A stretch of 64,000 nucleotides of DNA from Parvularcula lutaonensis. GTDB lineage: Bacteria; Pseudomonadota; Alphaproteobacteria; Caulobacterales; Parvularculaceae. The notes beneath the pieces are model-generated. The model searched no databases, had not been told where the DNA came from, and saw only the letters and a program-made list of their open reading frames with translations. The position numbers and the translations under genes are program-made. Shown here piece after piece: positions 35,101-43,864 of the stretch; positions within the stretch are counted from its first letter, which is position 1, and every line of letters starts with the position of its first letter. Location of the stretch: NCBI RefSeq assembly GCF_014651915.1, contig NZ_BMXU01000003.1, positions 1-64,000 of the forward strand. Direction: 5' to 3'.

Positions 35101-35939
35101 CCGGTTCGGCTTTCGGTCTGACGTCCGACCACGACATCCGCACGGGCGGTGTCAATCCGATGCTTGGCCTCGCTTCGGGCGGTGCCTACTTCCAGGCGCA
35201 GCTCCCTGTGACGGAAAGGCTGACCCTCTCCGGCGGCGTTTCGTCCCGTGATCGTGCCGACCTCGTACTCAACCCGTTCTCGGGTGAAATCTCCGAACGT
35301 GTCGCCGGAACTGAAGGCTACAGCGCTGCAGCTGCCAACGCCGCGATCGTCTATTCGATGTCTGACCGCTTGACCCTCAATGTCGGCGTCACTGCCTTGC
35401 GCGAGACCGATGGCTTCCTCGGCGGCCAGTCCGTCGGCGCCCTCAGCTTCGGCGAGCAGGCTCTCAGCCGATCGGTCACGGTCGGTTTTGACAGCGATCT
35501 GGGCGCCGGTTTCAACGTCGCCGTCAGTGCAACCGCGGGCCGGACCACGGGTCGTGGTTCGGATGACGGCCTTCTCGCGGTTGGTGACGAAGGCGTTGTT
35601 TCGACCGCTTACCAGGCCGCGCTCGGGAAAACGGGGGTGTTTGGCGATGACGACCGCCTCCGCATCTCCTTCGCTCAGCCGCTCCACATCGAGGAAGGCA
35701 GTCTCGCCGTTCAAAGCCTGGGCGTGATCGACCGCCAGACCGGCACGCTCGGCCTGATGCCTGATACCATCGGCCTTGGATCGGCGGACCGTCGCTATGT
35801 CGGCGAAGTGCTCTATGGCCGACCCGTCTTCGATGGTCGCGCCCAATTGTCTTTCTTCGGGCAGGTCGACACGAGTCCCTTCCTGTCACCCGGTGAAGCA
35901 GCCACAACCGGAGGCCTGCGCTTCTCGATCGGCTTCTAA
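32151..35939 (+). CDS. Secreted subtilisin-family autotransporter with DLHIDPL heptapeptide repeats
   Basis: 1262 aa from ATG 32151 (GAGGAA 8 nt upstream). Signal peptide MKKFFLSSGVIALAIGSAASA. Residues about 31-354, plus one copy at about 407, hold 32 exact copies of DLHIDPL, four ALHLDVL variants and a WIDPL, broken by short spacers into blocks of 3-5. A helical linker follows (to about 540). Then comes an S8 subtilase domain with Asp in IGVVDQAF (about 554), His in QDHGLAVTGVLAG (about 579) and Ser in GTSFATPMVSGAAALL (about 757). The C-terminal about 260 residues form an autotransporter-like beta-barrel ending RFSIGF. It should reach the cell surface. The repeats probably form an extended, possibly metal-binding, surface module; that is inference. 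A strong terminator follows. Confidence 0.85.
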   Translation: MKKFFLSSGVIALAIGSAASAADTASFTPQDLHIDPLDLHIDPLDLHIDPLDLHIDPLDLHIDPLQKILSTRIFEANDLHIDPLALHLDVLDLHIDPLDLHIDPLDLHIDPLDLHIDPLKLGALAMHWDSLSGNQAMLSGGADLFWGTFQPMDLHIDPLDLHIDPLDLHIDPLALHLDVLDLHIDPLDLHIDPLDLHIDPLDLHIDPLAAWFDPSRSLTAAHLWIDPLDLHIDPLDLHIDPLDLHIDPLDLHIDPLDLHIDPLAMQLQALALHLDVLDLHIDPLDLHIDPLDLHIDPLDLHIDPLDLHIDPLAMQLQARALHLDVLDLHIDPLDLHIDPLDLHIDPLDLHIDPLVLNSLLAFERLSDPSQADNLHLILEPLQQLGAIADQLDVLHARLSALDVETLDLHIDPLAEGQVQSILGALEGIQGLSAQLRQIGEIAIAVTNAYDQYQALYARAEASYGALIEGETGKGFEDGFLTGFLAKHGLSGDGFIDFLQMSEGERAQFLIDLNDQLFTFAGVDHPDHWMGAVNWSPRLSEVAGFGEGVTIGVVDQAFAGNGALGDAPETLGAIVEGQDHGLAVTGVLAGALDGEGVMGVAPEASIVLANPFDRQSEADEKSVMRAIRRVGQSGASIINLSLGEEGAAFSEGWAEVFQNAGVQSATDSALFVMAAGNTGVEQDYDVDMAGTNGAIERLILVGSIDPSGDIASFSNTPGDACFTTADGCTPMMERFLVAPGQQILVSTPDGVGRASGTSFATPMVSGAAALLQSRWAWLADNPEATAEILFRSADDLGAPGVDEVFGWGLLNISASQRPLDAGALFFRTGGGDRSITNAGFTPNLMARVNRGATVTVFETVGDTFRDFKIPVGVLEAGVIDPRVTLQNDAEAYFGDRVGASSGQNQAVAGLSFSGSGRFSDVAPKGTVAFGGQDAGWVLSLEAREPSHGLVVPEGDLAFETHATLEATETGMTFRFGHGDGALGFSGSAFGLTSDHDIRTGGVNPMLGLASGGAYFQAQLPVTERLTLSGGVSSRDRADLVLNPFSGEISERVAGTEGYSAAAANAAIVYSMSDRLTLNVGVTALRETDGFLGGQSVGALSFGEQALSRSVTVGFDSDLGAGFNVAVSATAGRTTGRGSDDGLLAVGDEGVVSTAYQAALGKTGVFGDDDRLRISFAQPLHIEEGSLAVQSLGVIDRQTGTLGLMPDTIGLGSADRRYVGEVLYGRPVFDGRAQLSFFGQVDTSPFLSPGEAATTGGLRFSIGF
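32241..33212 (+). repeat. Tandem 21-bp coding repeats (DLHIDPL units) in blocks
   Basis: The 21-bp unit repeats in phase with the reading frame. Codons differ between units (GAT/GAC, CTG/CTC, CAT/CAC, ATT/ATC, CCG/CCC, CTG/CTC/TTG) while the peptide stays the same, so the protein sequence is kept by selection. Higher-order copies also exist: about 105 bp starting near 32402 (GCGTTGCACCTGGACGTG) recurs near 32667. A block starting with ATGCAGCT near 32942 recurs near 33089. Confidence 0.95.
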
Positions 35940-35962
35940 CTGCGGCGACATCCGGAACGACG

Positions 35963-35992
35963 AAGCCCGGCTCATATGAGCCGGGCTTTTTT
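35963..35992 (+). terminator. Rho-independent terminator after the autotransporter
   Basis: AAGCCCGGCTCAT (35963-35975) is fully complementary to ATGAGCCGGGCTT (35976-35988) and is followed by a run of T. It closes the DLHIDPL gene. Confidence 0.92.
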
Positions 35993-36120
35993 CATTCGGA
36001 GCCTTGGGTGATCCACCGTGACAACCGGTGCAAATGCCTGCAACGCTTGATCGTCGGGCCAGACAGAAGAGAAATCTTAACCACAACTCGGCAAGACGAG
36101 GCTCGTTGTTCGAGGCGATA

Positions 36121-38619
36121 ATGAGGGTTTGGACATTACAGCTGGCCGCTGCTGCGCTGATCGCCATCAGTGCGATTCTTCCTGCCCGTTCATATGCACT
36201 CCAGGCCGGTGACACCCCGGATGCCCTGCTCGACCAGGCCCAAGCAACCCTCGTGTCGGAGACGGAATCCGGTCTCGCGCTTGCCCGCAGGGCCGAGGCT
36301 GCCGAACGTGCGAGTCCCCAGCCGAGGCCTGACATCCTCCTGCGTGCCGCCTGGCTCGAAGGCGAAGCCCTTTTCCGTCTGGGGCGCGTCGACGAGGCCG
36401 CCATTCACCTCGAAGACGCCCTCAACCGGACGCCGCCAACCAATTCTGACATCTATGGCAAGCTCCTCATCGCGTCAGGCCGCGTCGCCCGGGCCCGTGG
36501 AGACAATGGACTGGCGCTGAAGAATTTCCAGGATGCCTTCGCGGTCTTCTCGGAGACACAGAACCGCCGCTACATGGCCATCGCGCTGCAAAGCGTGGGC
36601 ACGCTCTACACCAATGCCCGGCAGTATGAGCGCGCGATCGAATATGACGAGCGCGCCGCTGCGATCTACCCCGACGACGCAATGATCCGCATCGCTTCGC
36701 TCAAAAACCGCGGCAACGCTTACCGCTATCTCGGCCGGTTCGACGAAGCACGCGTCATGCTGACCGAAGCGCTCAGCACCGAAGCCGTGCAGGGTATTCC
36801 CAGCATCGCGGTGCGAATCTACACCAATCTCGCAGCGCTGGAATTCGATGCGGGAAACATGGCGAGCGCCAAGCGCGCCGTCGAGAGCATCAAGCGCCTC
36901 ATCGAAGAGAACGAAGCGATTCGTATGCCTGTCGTGGCCTCGGCGATCGAAGCGTCGATCCTCGCGAGCGAAGGAGGAACGCAGGAGGCCGCGGCGCTTC
37001 TCGACGCGGCTTTCGAAGGGGTCGACCTGACCCAGACGAGCGAGGACTTCAAATCTGCACACGAGCGCGCCTATGAAGTCTACAGCCGTGCCGATCGTCC
37101 GCGTGCGGCGCTCGCGCACCTTGAGGCATTCAAGCGGCTCGAGGACATCGAGCGAGATATCGCCGCCTCTGCCAATCTTGCGCTGATGAATGCCGAGTTC
37201 GAGCTCTCCAACAAGGAGCTCACCATTGCCAATCTCCGTTCCGAACGCCTCGAGGCCGACGTCGCCTTAATCAAGGCACGCCGACAGCAGGAGCAGGGCA
37301 TCGCCGCAGCGATCATCCTTCTGGCCATCGCCATCAGTGCCTTCTTCATCTGGCAGACGATGCAGTCTAGCCGTGTGCGGAGAATAACCGAGAGACTCAA
37401 CAAGGAACTCGAAGGTGTCAACCAGAAGCTCCGTCGCTCCAATATCGAATTGGAGAAGGCAAACTCTGCCAAGACCGAGTTCCTCGCCACGACCAGCCAT
37501 GAAGTTCGTACCCCGCTCAATGCAGTCATCAACCTGACCGCCGCAGTTCTCGATAACAACGATCTTGGTCCGGATGCGAAGAAAAAACTTTCGACAGCCC
37601 TGAAGTCTGCAGAACACCTCCACGAAATCGTCAGTGATGTGCTCGATGTTGCGCGCTTCGAAGGGAAGCGGGTCAAGGCGCATGTCACGGAGGTTGACCT
37701 GCCTGATACCGTCGTTGACGTGGTCAACCTCTGGCGTCCCAAGGCAGAGGAAAAAGGACTCACCTTCGAGACCGATATCGATATCCGCTGCGATCGTTTC
37801 CAGACGGACGAGAAGCTGCTGCGGCAGCTCCTTTCCAACCTTCTGTCGAACGCCATCAAGTTCACCTCCGAGGGGGTCGTGAAGATGAAGGTCCAGGGCG
37901 GGATAGACATGCCGCTCAGGATCGAAATCAGCGACACCGGCATCGGAATAGCCAAGGAAGACCAAAAGGTCATCTTCGAGAGCTTCCGCCAGGTTGAAAC
38001 TGGTGGCACTCGGAGCTTTGGCGGCACCGGACTGGGACTTGCAATTTGCCGCCAGATCACCGGCCTTCTCGGCGGTAGCATTACAGTTGAGAGTGACGCA
38101 GGCGAAGGCTCGACGTTCACAGTCGAGCTACCCGTCCAGGCTTCAGTCGATACGAGTGCGTCTGACAAGGCGCCGACCGCCGAGGAGCTCGTGGACATCG
38201 ACAAGACACTGTCCGGGCTTCGGGTCCTCGCAGCGGAGGACAATGCGGTGAACGCCATGGTGATCCAGGCCATTCTCAAGACGAAGGTCGAGACACTGAC
38301 GATTGTCGAGAACGGCCTTGAGGCGGTGAACGCGGTCATCGATGGCGATTTCGACGTGGTTCTCATGGACAAACAGATGCCGGTCATGGACGGCGTGGAA
38401 GCCATACGGCGAATCCGATCCATTGGCGGGGCTGCGGCGAATATCCCGATTATCGCGGTCACTGCGGACGCGTTCAGCGCGGCGCGGGAGGAGCTCATTC
38501 AGGCGGGTGCGGACGATTACCTCTCGAAGCCCGTCAAGCCGGACGACCTCAAACGATCGATCGCCCAAACACTCGCGCGCCAGAAAAAGGGGACAGACGC
38601 AGCGGCATCGGCTAAGTGA
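36121..38619 (+). CDS. TPR-containing hybrid sensor histidine kinase/response regulator
   Basis: 832 aa from ATG 36121 (GAGGCG upstream). Signal sequence VWTLQLAAAALIAISAILPARSYA. About residues 30-380 hold TPR-like helical repeats on the periplasmic side, and one membrane span lies at about 395-415 (IAAAIILLAIAISAFFIW). Then come a coiled coil, a HisKA domain (TTSHEVRTPLNAV, phospho-His) and a HATPase domain (LSNAIKFTSEG, DTGIGIAKED, GGTGLGLAI). The C-terminal receiver has acidic residues AAEDN, phospho-Asp in VVLMDKQMPVMDG and YLSKPVKPDD. No output domain follows, so phosphate must pass to another protein. Its GTGA end overlaps an alternative start of nagA, linking it to cell-wall recycling. 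Confidence 0.9.
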   Translation: MRVWTLQLAAAALIAISAILPARSYALQAGDTPDALLDQAQATLVSETESGLALARRAEAAERASPQPRPDILLRAAWLEGEALFRLGRVDEAAIHLEDALNRTPPTNSDIYGKLLIASGRVARARGDNGLALKNFQDAFAVFSETQNRRYMAIALQSVGTLYTNARQYERAIEYDERAAAIYPDDAMIRIASLKNRGNAYRYLGRFDEARVMLTEALSTEAVQGIPSIAVRIYTNLAALEFDAGNMASAKRAVESIKRLIEENEAIRMPVVASAIEASILASEGGTQEAAALLDAAFEGVDLTQTSEDFKSAHERAYEVYSRADRPRAALAHLEAFKRLEDIERDIAASANLALMNAEFELSNKELTIANLRSERLEADVALIKARRQQEQGIAAAIILLAIAISAFFIWQTMQSSRVRRITERLNKELEGVNQKLRRSNIELEKANSAKTEFLATTSHEVRTPLNAVINLTAAVLDNNDLGPDAKKKLSTALKSAEHLHEIVSDVLDVARFEGKRVKAHVTEVDLPDTVVDVVNLWRPKAEEKGLTFETDIDIRCDRFQTDEKLLRQLLSNLLSNAIKFTSEGVVKMKVQGGIDMPLRIEISDTGIGIAKEDQKVIFESFRQVETGGTRSFGGTGLGLAICRQITGLLGGSITVESDAGEGSTFTVELPVQASVDTSASDKAPTAEELVDIDKTLSGLRVLAAEDNAVNAMVIQAILKTKVETLTIVENGLEAVNAVIDGDFDVVLMDKQMPVMDGVEAIRRIRSIGGAAANIPIIAVTADAFSAAREELIQAGADDYLSKPVKPDDLKRSIAQTLARQKKGTDAAASAK

Positions 38620-38645
38620 CCGAGCGCAAGAGCGGAGCCCAGAGC

Positions 38646-39788
38646 ATGACTCCCACCGCCCTGATTGGCGGCACCCTTCTCCTTCCCGACCGGTGTCTGG
38701 AAGGTCACGCCCTTGTCGTGAGCGCCGGAAAAATCACGAAGGTCTGTGCTAACGCTGATCTTCCGGCCGGTGTTGTGCAACGGGATATTGCCGGCTTGAC
38801 CGTTGCTCCGGGCTTCATTGACCTCCAGGTCAATGGCGGAGGCGGTGTCCTGTTCAATGACGATCCCTCCCTGGAGGCGATCAAGGCGATCGGCGCTGCG
38901 CATCGCAACTTTGGCACAACATCATTCCTCCCTACACTGATATCCGATACAGTTGAGAAGATCGACCTTGCCCTGATAGCCGCTGAGCAGGGGCTTGCGG
39001 AAAACACTCCCGGACTCATCGGTATTCATCTTGAGGGACCGTTTCTCAGCCCACAGAGGCACGGCATCCACAATCCCGCCCACTTCCAGACACCTGACGC
39101 CGAATTGCTCGATCGCCTGAAAGCCCCGAAGGGCGGATCCTTGATGATGACACTTGCCCCCGAGGAGGTCCCGGCCAAGCTGTTGCGGCAGCTTTCCTCC
39201 CGCGGCGTGAAGCTCGCGGCGGGCCACACTGCTGCGACCTATGCGCAGACAGTTGACGCGCTCAAGGCGGGCGTCACCGGGTTCACGCATCTCTTCAACG
39301 CCATGCCCCCCATGCTCAGCCGGGCACCGGGCCCGGTTGCGGCTGCGCTCGAGAGCGAAGCATGGTGCACACTGATCGCCGATGGCCATCATGTCGACGA
39401 CGCCATGCTCCGCCTCGCCATTCGCGCCAAGGCAGACGGACGCATGATCTTCGTCACGGACGCTATGAGCTGCGCGGGGACGGACGCGACCAGTTTCCAG
39501 TTCGACGGGAAAACGATCCGTGTCAGGGACGGCCGGTGCGAGGACGATGCAGGGACGCTAGCCGGATCCAATCTCACGATGATCGATGCGGTACGCCGAG
39601 GGGTCCGTGAACTCGACCTGCCCCTTCACATCGCGGTCAACATGGCGACTTTCCAACCGGCGAGCTTCCTTGGCATCGAGGCAGAGCGCGGCTCGCTTAA
39701 ACCGGGCAGCCGTGCCGACCTCGTCTTCCTCAATGGGGCATTGGACTTGGTTGCTGTCGTGCAGGACGGCAACCTAGAGGAACTATGA
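38646..39788 (+). CDS. nagA: N-acetylglucosamine-6-phosphate deacetylase
   Basis: 380 aa from ATG 38646 (AGCGGAG upstream); a GTG at 38616 overlapping the kinase stop is an alternative. It removes acetate from GlcNAc-6-P, feeding amino-sugar recycling. Motifs are VAPGFIDLQVNGGGGV, HLEGPFLSPQRHGIHNP (first metal Glu), AAGHTAATY, THLFNAMPP and FVTDAMSCAGT (catalytic Asp). It is followed by nagZ and anmK, giving a murein-recycling unit. Confidence 0.92.
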   Translation: MTPTALIGGTLLLPDRCLEGHALVVSAGKITKVCANADLPAGVVQRDIAGLTVAPGFIDLQVNGGGGVLFNDDPSLEAIKAIGAAHRNFGTTSFLPTLISDTVEKIDLALIAAEQGLAENTPGLIGIHLEGPFLSPQRHGIHNPAHFQTPDAELLDRLKAPKGGSLMMTLAPEEVPAKLLRQLSSRGVKLAAGHTAATYAQTVDALKAGVTGFTHLFNAMPPMLSRAPGPVAAALESEAWCTLIADGHHVDDAMLRLAIRAKADGRMIFVTDAMSCAGTDATSFQFDGKTIRVRDGRCEDDAGTLAGSNLTMIDAVRRGVRELDLPLHIAVNMATFQPASFLGIEAERGSLKPGSRADLVFLNGALDLVAVVQDGNLEEL

Positions 39789-39891
39789 GCAAAGACCGGA
39801 TTGAGAGAAATAGAGTCAAATCGAACTTTCCCGGAGAGGAAACCATTCACAGCCGGTTGCTTCATGTAAAAGTCTGAAGCGGAGCGAGGCC

Positions 39892-40920
39892 ATGACCGCA
39901 CGTACATCTGCTCTTTACGGCTGCTCCGGCGTGGAGCTGACTGACTGGGAGCGCTCATTCTTCAGGGACCAGAGGCCTTGGGGATACATACTCTTTGGGC
40001 GGAATATCGATTCACCTGACCAGGTCCGGGCATTGACCGCAGCCCTGCGCGAAGCAAGCGATGATCCTGACGCTCCTGTCTTTATCGACCAGGAAGGCGG
40101 TCCGGTTGCGCGGCTGCGGCGCCCTCACTTCAGGCATCCGCCCGCTCCCCGTCGCTTTGCCGAGCTTTATGCTGATGACCCGGAAGCGGCGGCGGAAGCC
40201 TCATGGCTGAACGCCAGGCTCATGGCGGACGAGATGAAGTCTCTCGGGATCAATGCGGATTGCGCGCCGATGCTCGATGTGGTCCAGCCCTCGGCACACG
40301 AATTCCTGCAGGAGCGCGCCTTGGGAAGCGACCCCGAGACCGTCACCGTCCTTGGCAAGGCTACAGCCCTTGGCCTTCGTGAAGGGGGTGTCGCTCCCTG
40401 CGTCAAGCACGCTCCCGGACATGGCCGGGGCGATGCGGACAGCCACCACGATCTTCCCCGCGTCAGCGCTAGCAGGAAGGTCCTTGAGCAGACAGACTTC
40501 GTACCTTTCCTTGCACTGAAAAAGGAGGCGATGCTGATGACGGCGCATGTCCTCTACGAGGATATCGATGCCGATCGTCCGGGCACGCTATCGCCGCTGG
40601 TCGTCCGCGAGCTGATCCGCGAGAGCTGGGGCTACCAGGGGCTGATCCTGACTGACGACATCAATATGAACGCGCTCGGAGGAACGATCGAGGAGCGCAG
40701 TCGCGCGGCGCTGGAAGCCGGTTGCGAGATCATCTGCCACTGCAATGCCGAGCCTGCGGACATGGAGAGTGTCGCGCGTGCCGCGATCGAGCTGACTGGC
40801 CCGACCAAGGAGCGCGCTGACCGTGCACGGAGTATTGCTGCCGGGTCGCCGAAGCCCTTCGACCGAGGAGAGGCAGAGGAGCGCCTGAAACAACTCAGGC
40901 TATACGAGGCTGCCGCATGA
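39892..40920 (+). CDS. nagZ: Beta-N-acetylhexosaminidase (GH3)
   Basis: 342 aa. It releases GlcNAc from GlcNAc-anhydroMur muropeptides in the cytoplasm. GH3 NagZ signatures are FIDQEGGPVARLR, the KHAPGHGRGDADSHHDLP loop carrying the catalytic His and Asp, and the nucleophile in LILTDDINMNALGG. GGAGCGAGG precedes the ATG, and a 103-bp gap separates it from nagA. Its stop overlaps the anmK start by ATGA. Confidence 0.94.
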   Translation: MTARTSALYGCSGVELTDWERSFFRDQRPWGYILFGRNIDSPDQVRALTAALREASDDPDAPVFIDQEGGPVARLRRPHFRHPPAPRRFAELYADDPEAAAEASWLNARLMADEMKSLGINADCAPMLDVVQPSAHEFLQERALGSDPETVTVLGKATALGLREGGVAPCVKHAPGHGRGDADSHHDLPRVSASRKVLEQTDFVPFLALKKEAMLMTAHVLYEDIDADRPGTLSPLVVRELIRESWGYQGLILTDDINMNALGGTIEERSRAALEAGCEIICHCNAEPADMESVARAAIELTGPTKERADRARSIAAGSPKPFDRGEAEERLKQLRLYEAAA

Positions 40921-42110
40921 GCCTCGCCGGAGTCAGGCATCTGGCTGGTATCGCTGGAAAGGACCGGCGCCTGATTATCGGCCTGATGAGCGGCACGTCT
41001 CTCGACGGCCTCGATATCGCCTTGTGCGAGGTGTCGGGCGCGGGGTTCGACACCGAAGCCCGGATCCTGAAGTTCGAGACCGCGGACTATTCAGAAAGCT
41101 TCCGCTCACGGATCAGGGCTGTCTTTGCAAAGACAAGCGTCGATCTAGAAGCGCTGACCCTGCTCCACCCGGTCATTGCTGACACCCATGCGGAACTCGT
41201 TCTCGATGCGCTGTCCCGATGGGGCGTGAGCCCGGCCGAGGTCGATCTTGTCGCCAGCCATGGGCAGACCATCTACCACGCCCCGCGCTCCCTCCATGGG
41301 GACGAGGCCAGTCCGAATGCCACCCTGCAGATCGGGGATGGCGATCACCTTTCCGTCCGCACCGGGATCATCACAATCTCGGACTTCAGGCAGAAGCATA
41401 TTGCGGCTGGCGGGGAAGGTGCCCCGCTTGCCGCCTATGGTGACGCCCTGCTGTTCAGCGCCCCCGACAGGGCGCGCGTGCTTCTCAACATTGGCGGCAT
41501 TGCCAACTATACCTTCCTTCCGCCCTCGGAGGGCCATGCGGAAGCTTTCAGCAGCGACATTGGCCCCGGCAACACGCTCATGGACGCGGTAGCGCGGCAG
41601 CACGACCCCTCCCTCCCCTATGACCGTGATGCGGCACTGGCGAGGGCGGGATCCGTGAACGACGCATTGCTCAGAAGGCTTAAGGGCGAAGCATTCTTCG
41701 GCCTTTCGATGCCGAAGACGACGGGGCCGGAGCTTTTTTCGATGCGTTGGCTGGAGCGCCATCTGCATTCGCTCGGGGCCCAGGTGAGCACGCCCGACCT
41801 CATGGCAACCCTCAATCGGTTCTCCGCAGAGACGATTGCCGATGCCATCGGCGCACTCGATCCGATCCCAGAGATTTTTGTCAGTGGCGGCGGCGCGCGG
41901 AACCCTCTCCTGATGGAGAACCTCGCACATCTCCTGCCCGGAGCGTCGGTTCAGACCACCGAAGCACTCGGGATCGAACCGGACGCCAAGGAGGCCGTCC
42001 TTTTCGCTGTGCTCGCCAACGAGCTGGTGGCGGGCAGCATGGAGACGTTCCGTGGACGGATCCGGGGTGGCCCTGCGGTCACGATGGGGAAGGTCAGCTT
42101 CCCGGATTGA
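40917..42110 (+). CDS. anmK: Anhydro-N-acetylmuramic acid kinase
   Basis: 397 aa. It phosphorylates and opens 1,6-anhydroMurNAc to MurNAc-6-P. Motifs are LIIGLMSGTSLDGLDIALCEV (phosphate loop), SHGQTIYHAP, SDFRQKHIAAGGEGAPL, NIGGIANYT and DIGPGNTLMD. It is a partner of nagZ in the same operon. The end overlaps the convergent aminotransferase gene by 17 bp. Confidence 0.94.
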   Translation: MSLAGVRHLAGIAGKDRRLIIGLMSGTSLDGLDIALCEVSGAGFDTEARILKFETADYSESFRSRIRAVFAKTSVDLEALTLLHPVIADTHAELVLDALSRWGVSPAEVDLVASHGQTIYHAPRSLHGDEASPNATLQIGDGDHLSVRTGIITISDFRQKHIAAGGEGAPLAAYGDALLFSAPDRARVLLNIGGIANYTFLPPSEGHAEAFSSDIGPGNTLMDAVARQHDPSLPYDRDAALARAGSVNDALLRRLKGEAFFGLSMPKTTGPELFSMRWLERHLHSLGAQVSTPDLMATLNRFSAETIADAIGALDPIPEIFVSGGGARNPLLMENLAHLLPGASVQTTEALGIEPDAKEAVLFAVLANELVAGSMETFRGRIRGGPAVTMGKVSFPD

Positions 42111-43290
42111 GTTGCGGCGCCATCTTGCGCGCGATCTCGTCGATCCGGTCTTCGCTCAGGCCCGCAATGTTCACACGTCCGGAGCCGGGCATATAAATCG
42201 CGTGCGCTTCCCGGATGGCTTCCACGCCGCCCTTCTTGAACGGGAGTGTTGCGAACATACCCTTCTCATGGGCGATCCGGGCGAAGCTGTCCGAATTGGT
42301 CTCACGCACGAGAGCCGAAGCAAAATTCTCGCGAATGAAATTCAGCCTACCCCGCATCTCGTCGAGCTCTGCCAGCCACTTCTCCCGCAGGGCCGGGCGC
42401 GACAGGATGGTCGCCACGACAGCCGGGCCGTGGGCAGGCGGCATGGAGTAGGACGTACGAATGATCCCGGCCGCCTGGCCTCGCGCAGCGTCGAGTGCAT
42501 CTGCTGAAGGCGCCTGCAGGACCAGCGCACCGGTACGCTCCCGGTAGAGACCGAAATTCTTCGAGCAGGAATAGGTGACGATAGCCTCGGGCAAGGCCGC
42601 GAGAAAGTCGCGAATCGGGGCGATATCTTCTTCGAGGCCAACCCCGAAACCCTGATAGGCCACGTCGATGAACGGCAACACGCCCTTGCCGCCAAGAAAT
42701 GACGAGATCTCCGACCACTGCGCCGGAGAAAAATCCGTGCCCGTTGGATTGTGGCAGGGTCCCTGAAGCAGGACGACGTCACCTGCGCGCGCATCGGCCA
42801 GGCCGGCCTTCACCCGCTCCATGTCCGGCGTCCCGTCGGAGGACGAGACCCAGTCGAAAGTGTGAATGTCGTAGCCGACGGCCTTGCCGATGCCGACATG
42901 GTTCGGCCAATTGGGTTGCGAGACGAAGAGGCGGGCGCCAGGCGATGCAACCTTCGCCAGCTGCATGCCGATCGACAGGCCGCCCGACCCGCCGGGCGTC
43001 GCAAACACCGTGTGCCGATCAGTCAACTCGCCAAGGATCATCTTGCCAACCTGATCGCAGTAAAGAGGATTGCCGTGTGGCCCTTCATAGGCCTTGGTCG
43101 TCTCCTCCTCGATCAGGATGCGCTCGGCCTCCTTCACGGCGGCCATGACGGGCGTTTCGCCTTCGCTGTTCTTGTAGATGCCCACGCCGAGGTCGATCTT
43201 GTCGGGGCGCGTGTCCGCGCGTGCCGCAGCCATCACGCCGAGAAGCGGGTCGGCGGGAGCTTTTTCGAGCTTGTCCAGCAAGGTGGTCAT
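42094..43290 (-). CDS. Class I aromatic amino acid / aspartate aminotransferase
   Basis: 398 aa from ATG 43290 with GGAGA upstream; the longer frame to 43443 lacks family similarity. PLP-dependent transaminase of the AspC/TyrB group: KIDLGVGIYKNSEGETPVM, AYEGPHGNPLYCDQV, GGSGGLSIGMQL, QPNWPNHVGI, HNPTGTDFS, FIDVAYQGFG and the PLP lysine in YSCSKNFGLYRERTG. Substrate preference (Asp versus Phe/Tyr) cannot be decided. It is divergent from a MarR gene that may regulate it. Confidence 0.92.
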   Translation of the reverse strand: MTTLLDKLEKAPADPLLGVMAAARADTRPDKIDLGVGIYKNSEGETPVMAAVKEAERILIEEETTKAYEGPHGNPLYCDQVGKMILGELTDRHTVFATPGGSGGLSIGMQLAKVASPGARLFVSQPNWPNHVGIGKAVGYDIHTFDWVSSSDGTPDMERVKAGLADARAGDVVLLQGPCHNPTGTDFSPAQWSEISSFLGGKGVLPFIDVAYQGFGVGLEEDIAPIRDFLAALPEAIVTYSCSKNFGLYRERTGALVLQAPSADALDAARGQAAGIIRTSYSMPPAHGPAVVATILSRPALREKWLAELDEMRGRLNFIRENFASALVRETNSDSFARIAHEKGMFATLPFKKGGVEAIREAHAIYMPGSGRVNIAGLSEDRIDEIARKMAPQLNPGS

Positions 43291-43423
43291 GACAGTCTCC
43301 AAGCGAAGTGCGGCCCCTACCGCGAAGATGCGCGCGAGGGAACAGCCGCCTTTGGTTTCATCTGCAACCGGTTGAACGCAAGGCCCCGCCACGGCTAGCC
43401 TGTCGCTTCGATTGGGGAGATCC

Positions 43424-43864
43424 GTGACCGTTCCGCCGCTCAAACTGGAAGAGTTCCTGCCGTTCCGGCTGTCGCTGGCGTCGAACCTGGTTTCGCGCAG
43501 GATAGCCGAGACCTATGAGGCGGAGTTCGGCCTGTCGACCACCCAGTGGCGGGTGATGGCCGTGCTTGGCGAGTATCCCGGCATGACGGCCACGGAGCTG
43601 ACCCAGAAGACGGCCCTCGACAAGGTCGCCGTCAGCCGCGCGGCGAGCGCTCTGGTCAATCGTGGCCTGATTCAAAAGAGAACGCGCCCCGACGACAACC
43701 GGCGCGCCGCGCTCAGCCTCACCGAAGCGGGCGAGCGGGTCTATGCCGAGGTGATTCCCCGCGCACGAAAGATGGAAGCCGACCTGCTGAAGGCGCTACC
43801 GAGAGAAACGCTCGACGCTCTCGACAAGGCGCTCAGCGAGCTGACCGAAGCCGCGGAGGCTTAG
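43424..43864 (+). CDS. MarR-family transcriptional regulator
   Basis: 146 aa from a GTG at 43424 (GGGGAG 4 nt upstream). It is a winged-helix dimer: LSTTQWRVMAVLGEYPGMTATELTQKTALDKVAVSRAASALVNRGLI, then the wing QKRTRPDDNRRAALSLTEAGE. It is divergent from the aminotransferase across 133 bp, the usual place for its operator. Its stop codon overlaps the stop of the tiny convergent ORF at 43861-44013. Confidence 0.9.
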   Translation: MTVPPLKLEEFLPFRLSLASNLVSRRIAETYEAEFGLSTTQWRVMAVLGEYPGMTATELTQKTALDKVAVSRAASALVNRGLIQKRTRPDDNRRAALSLTEAGERVYAEVIPRARKMEADLLKALPRETLDALDKALSELTEAAEA

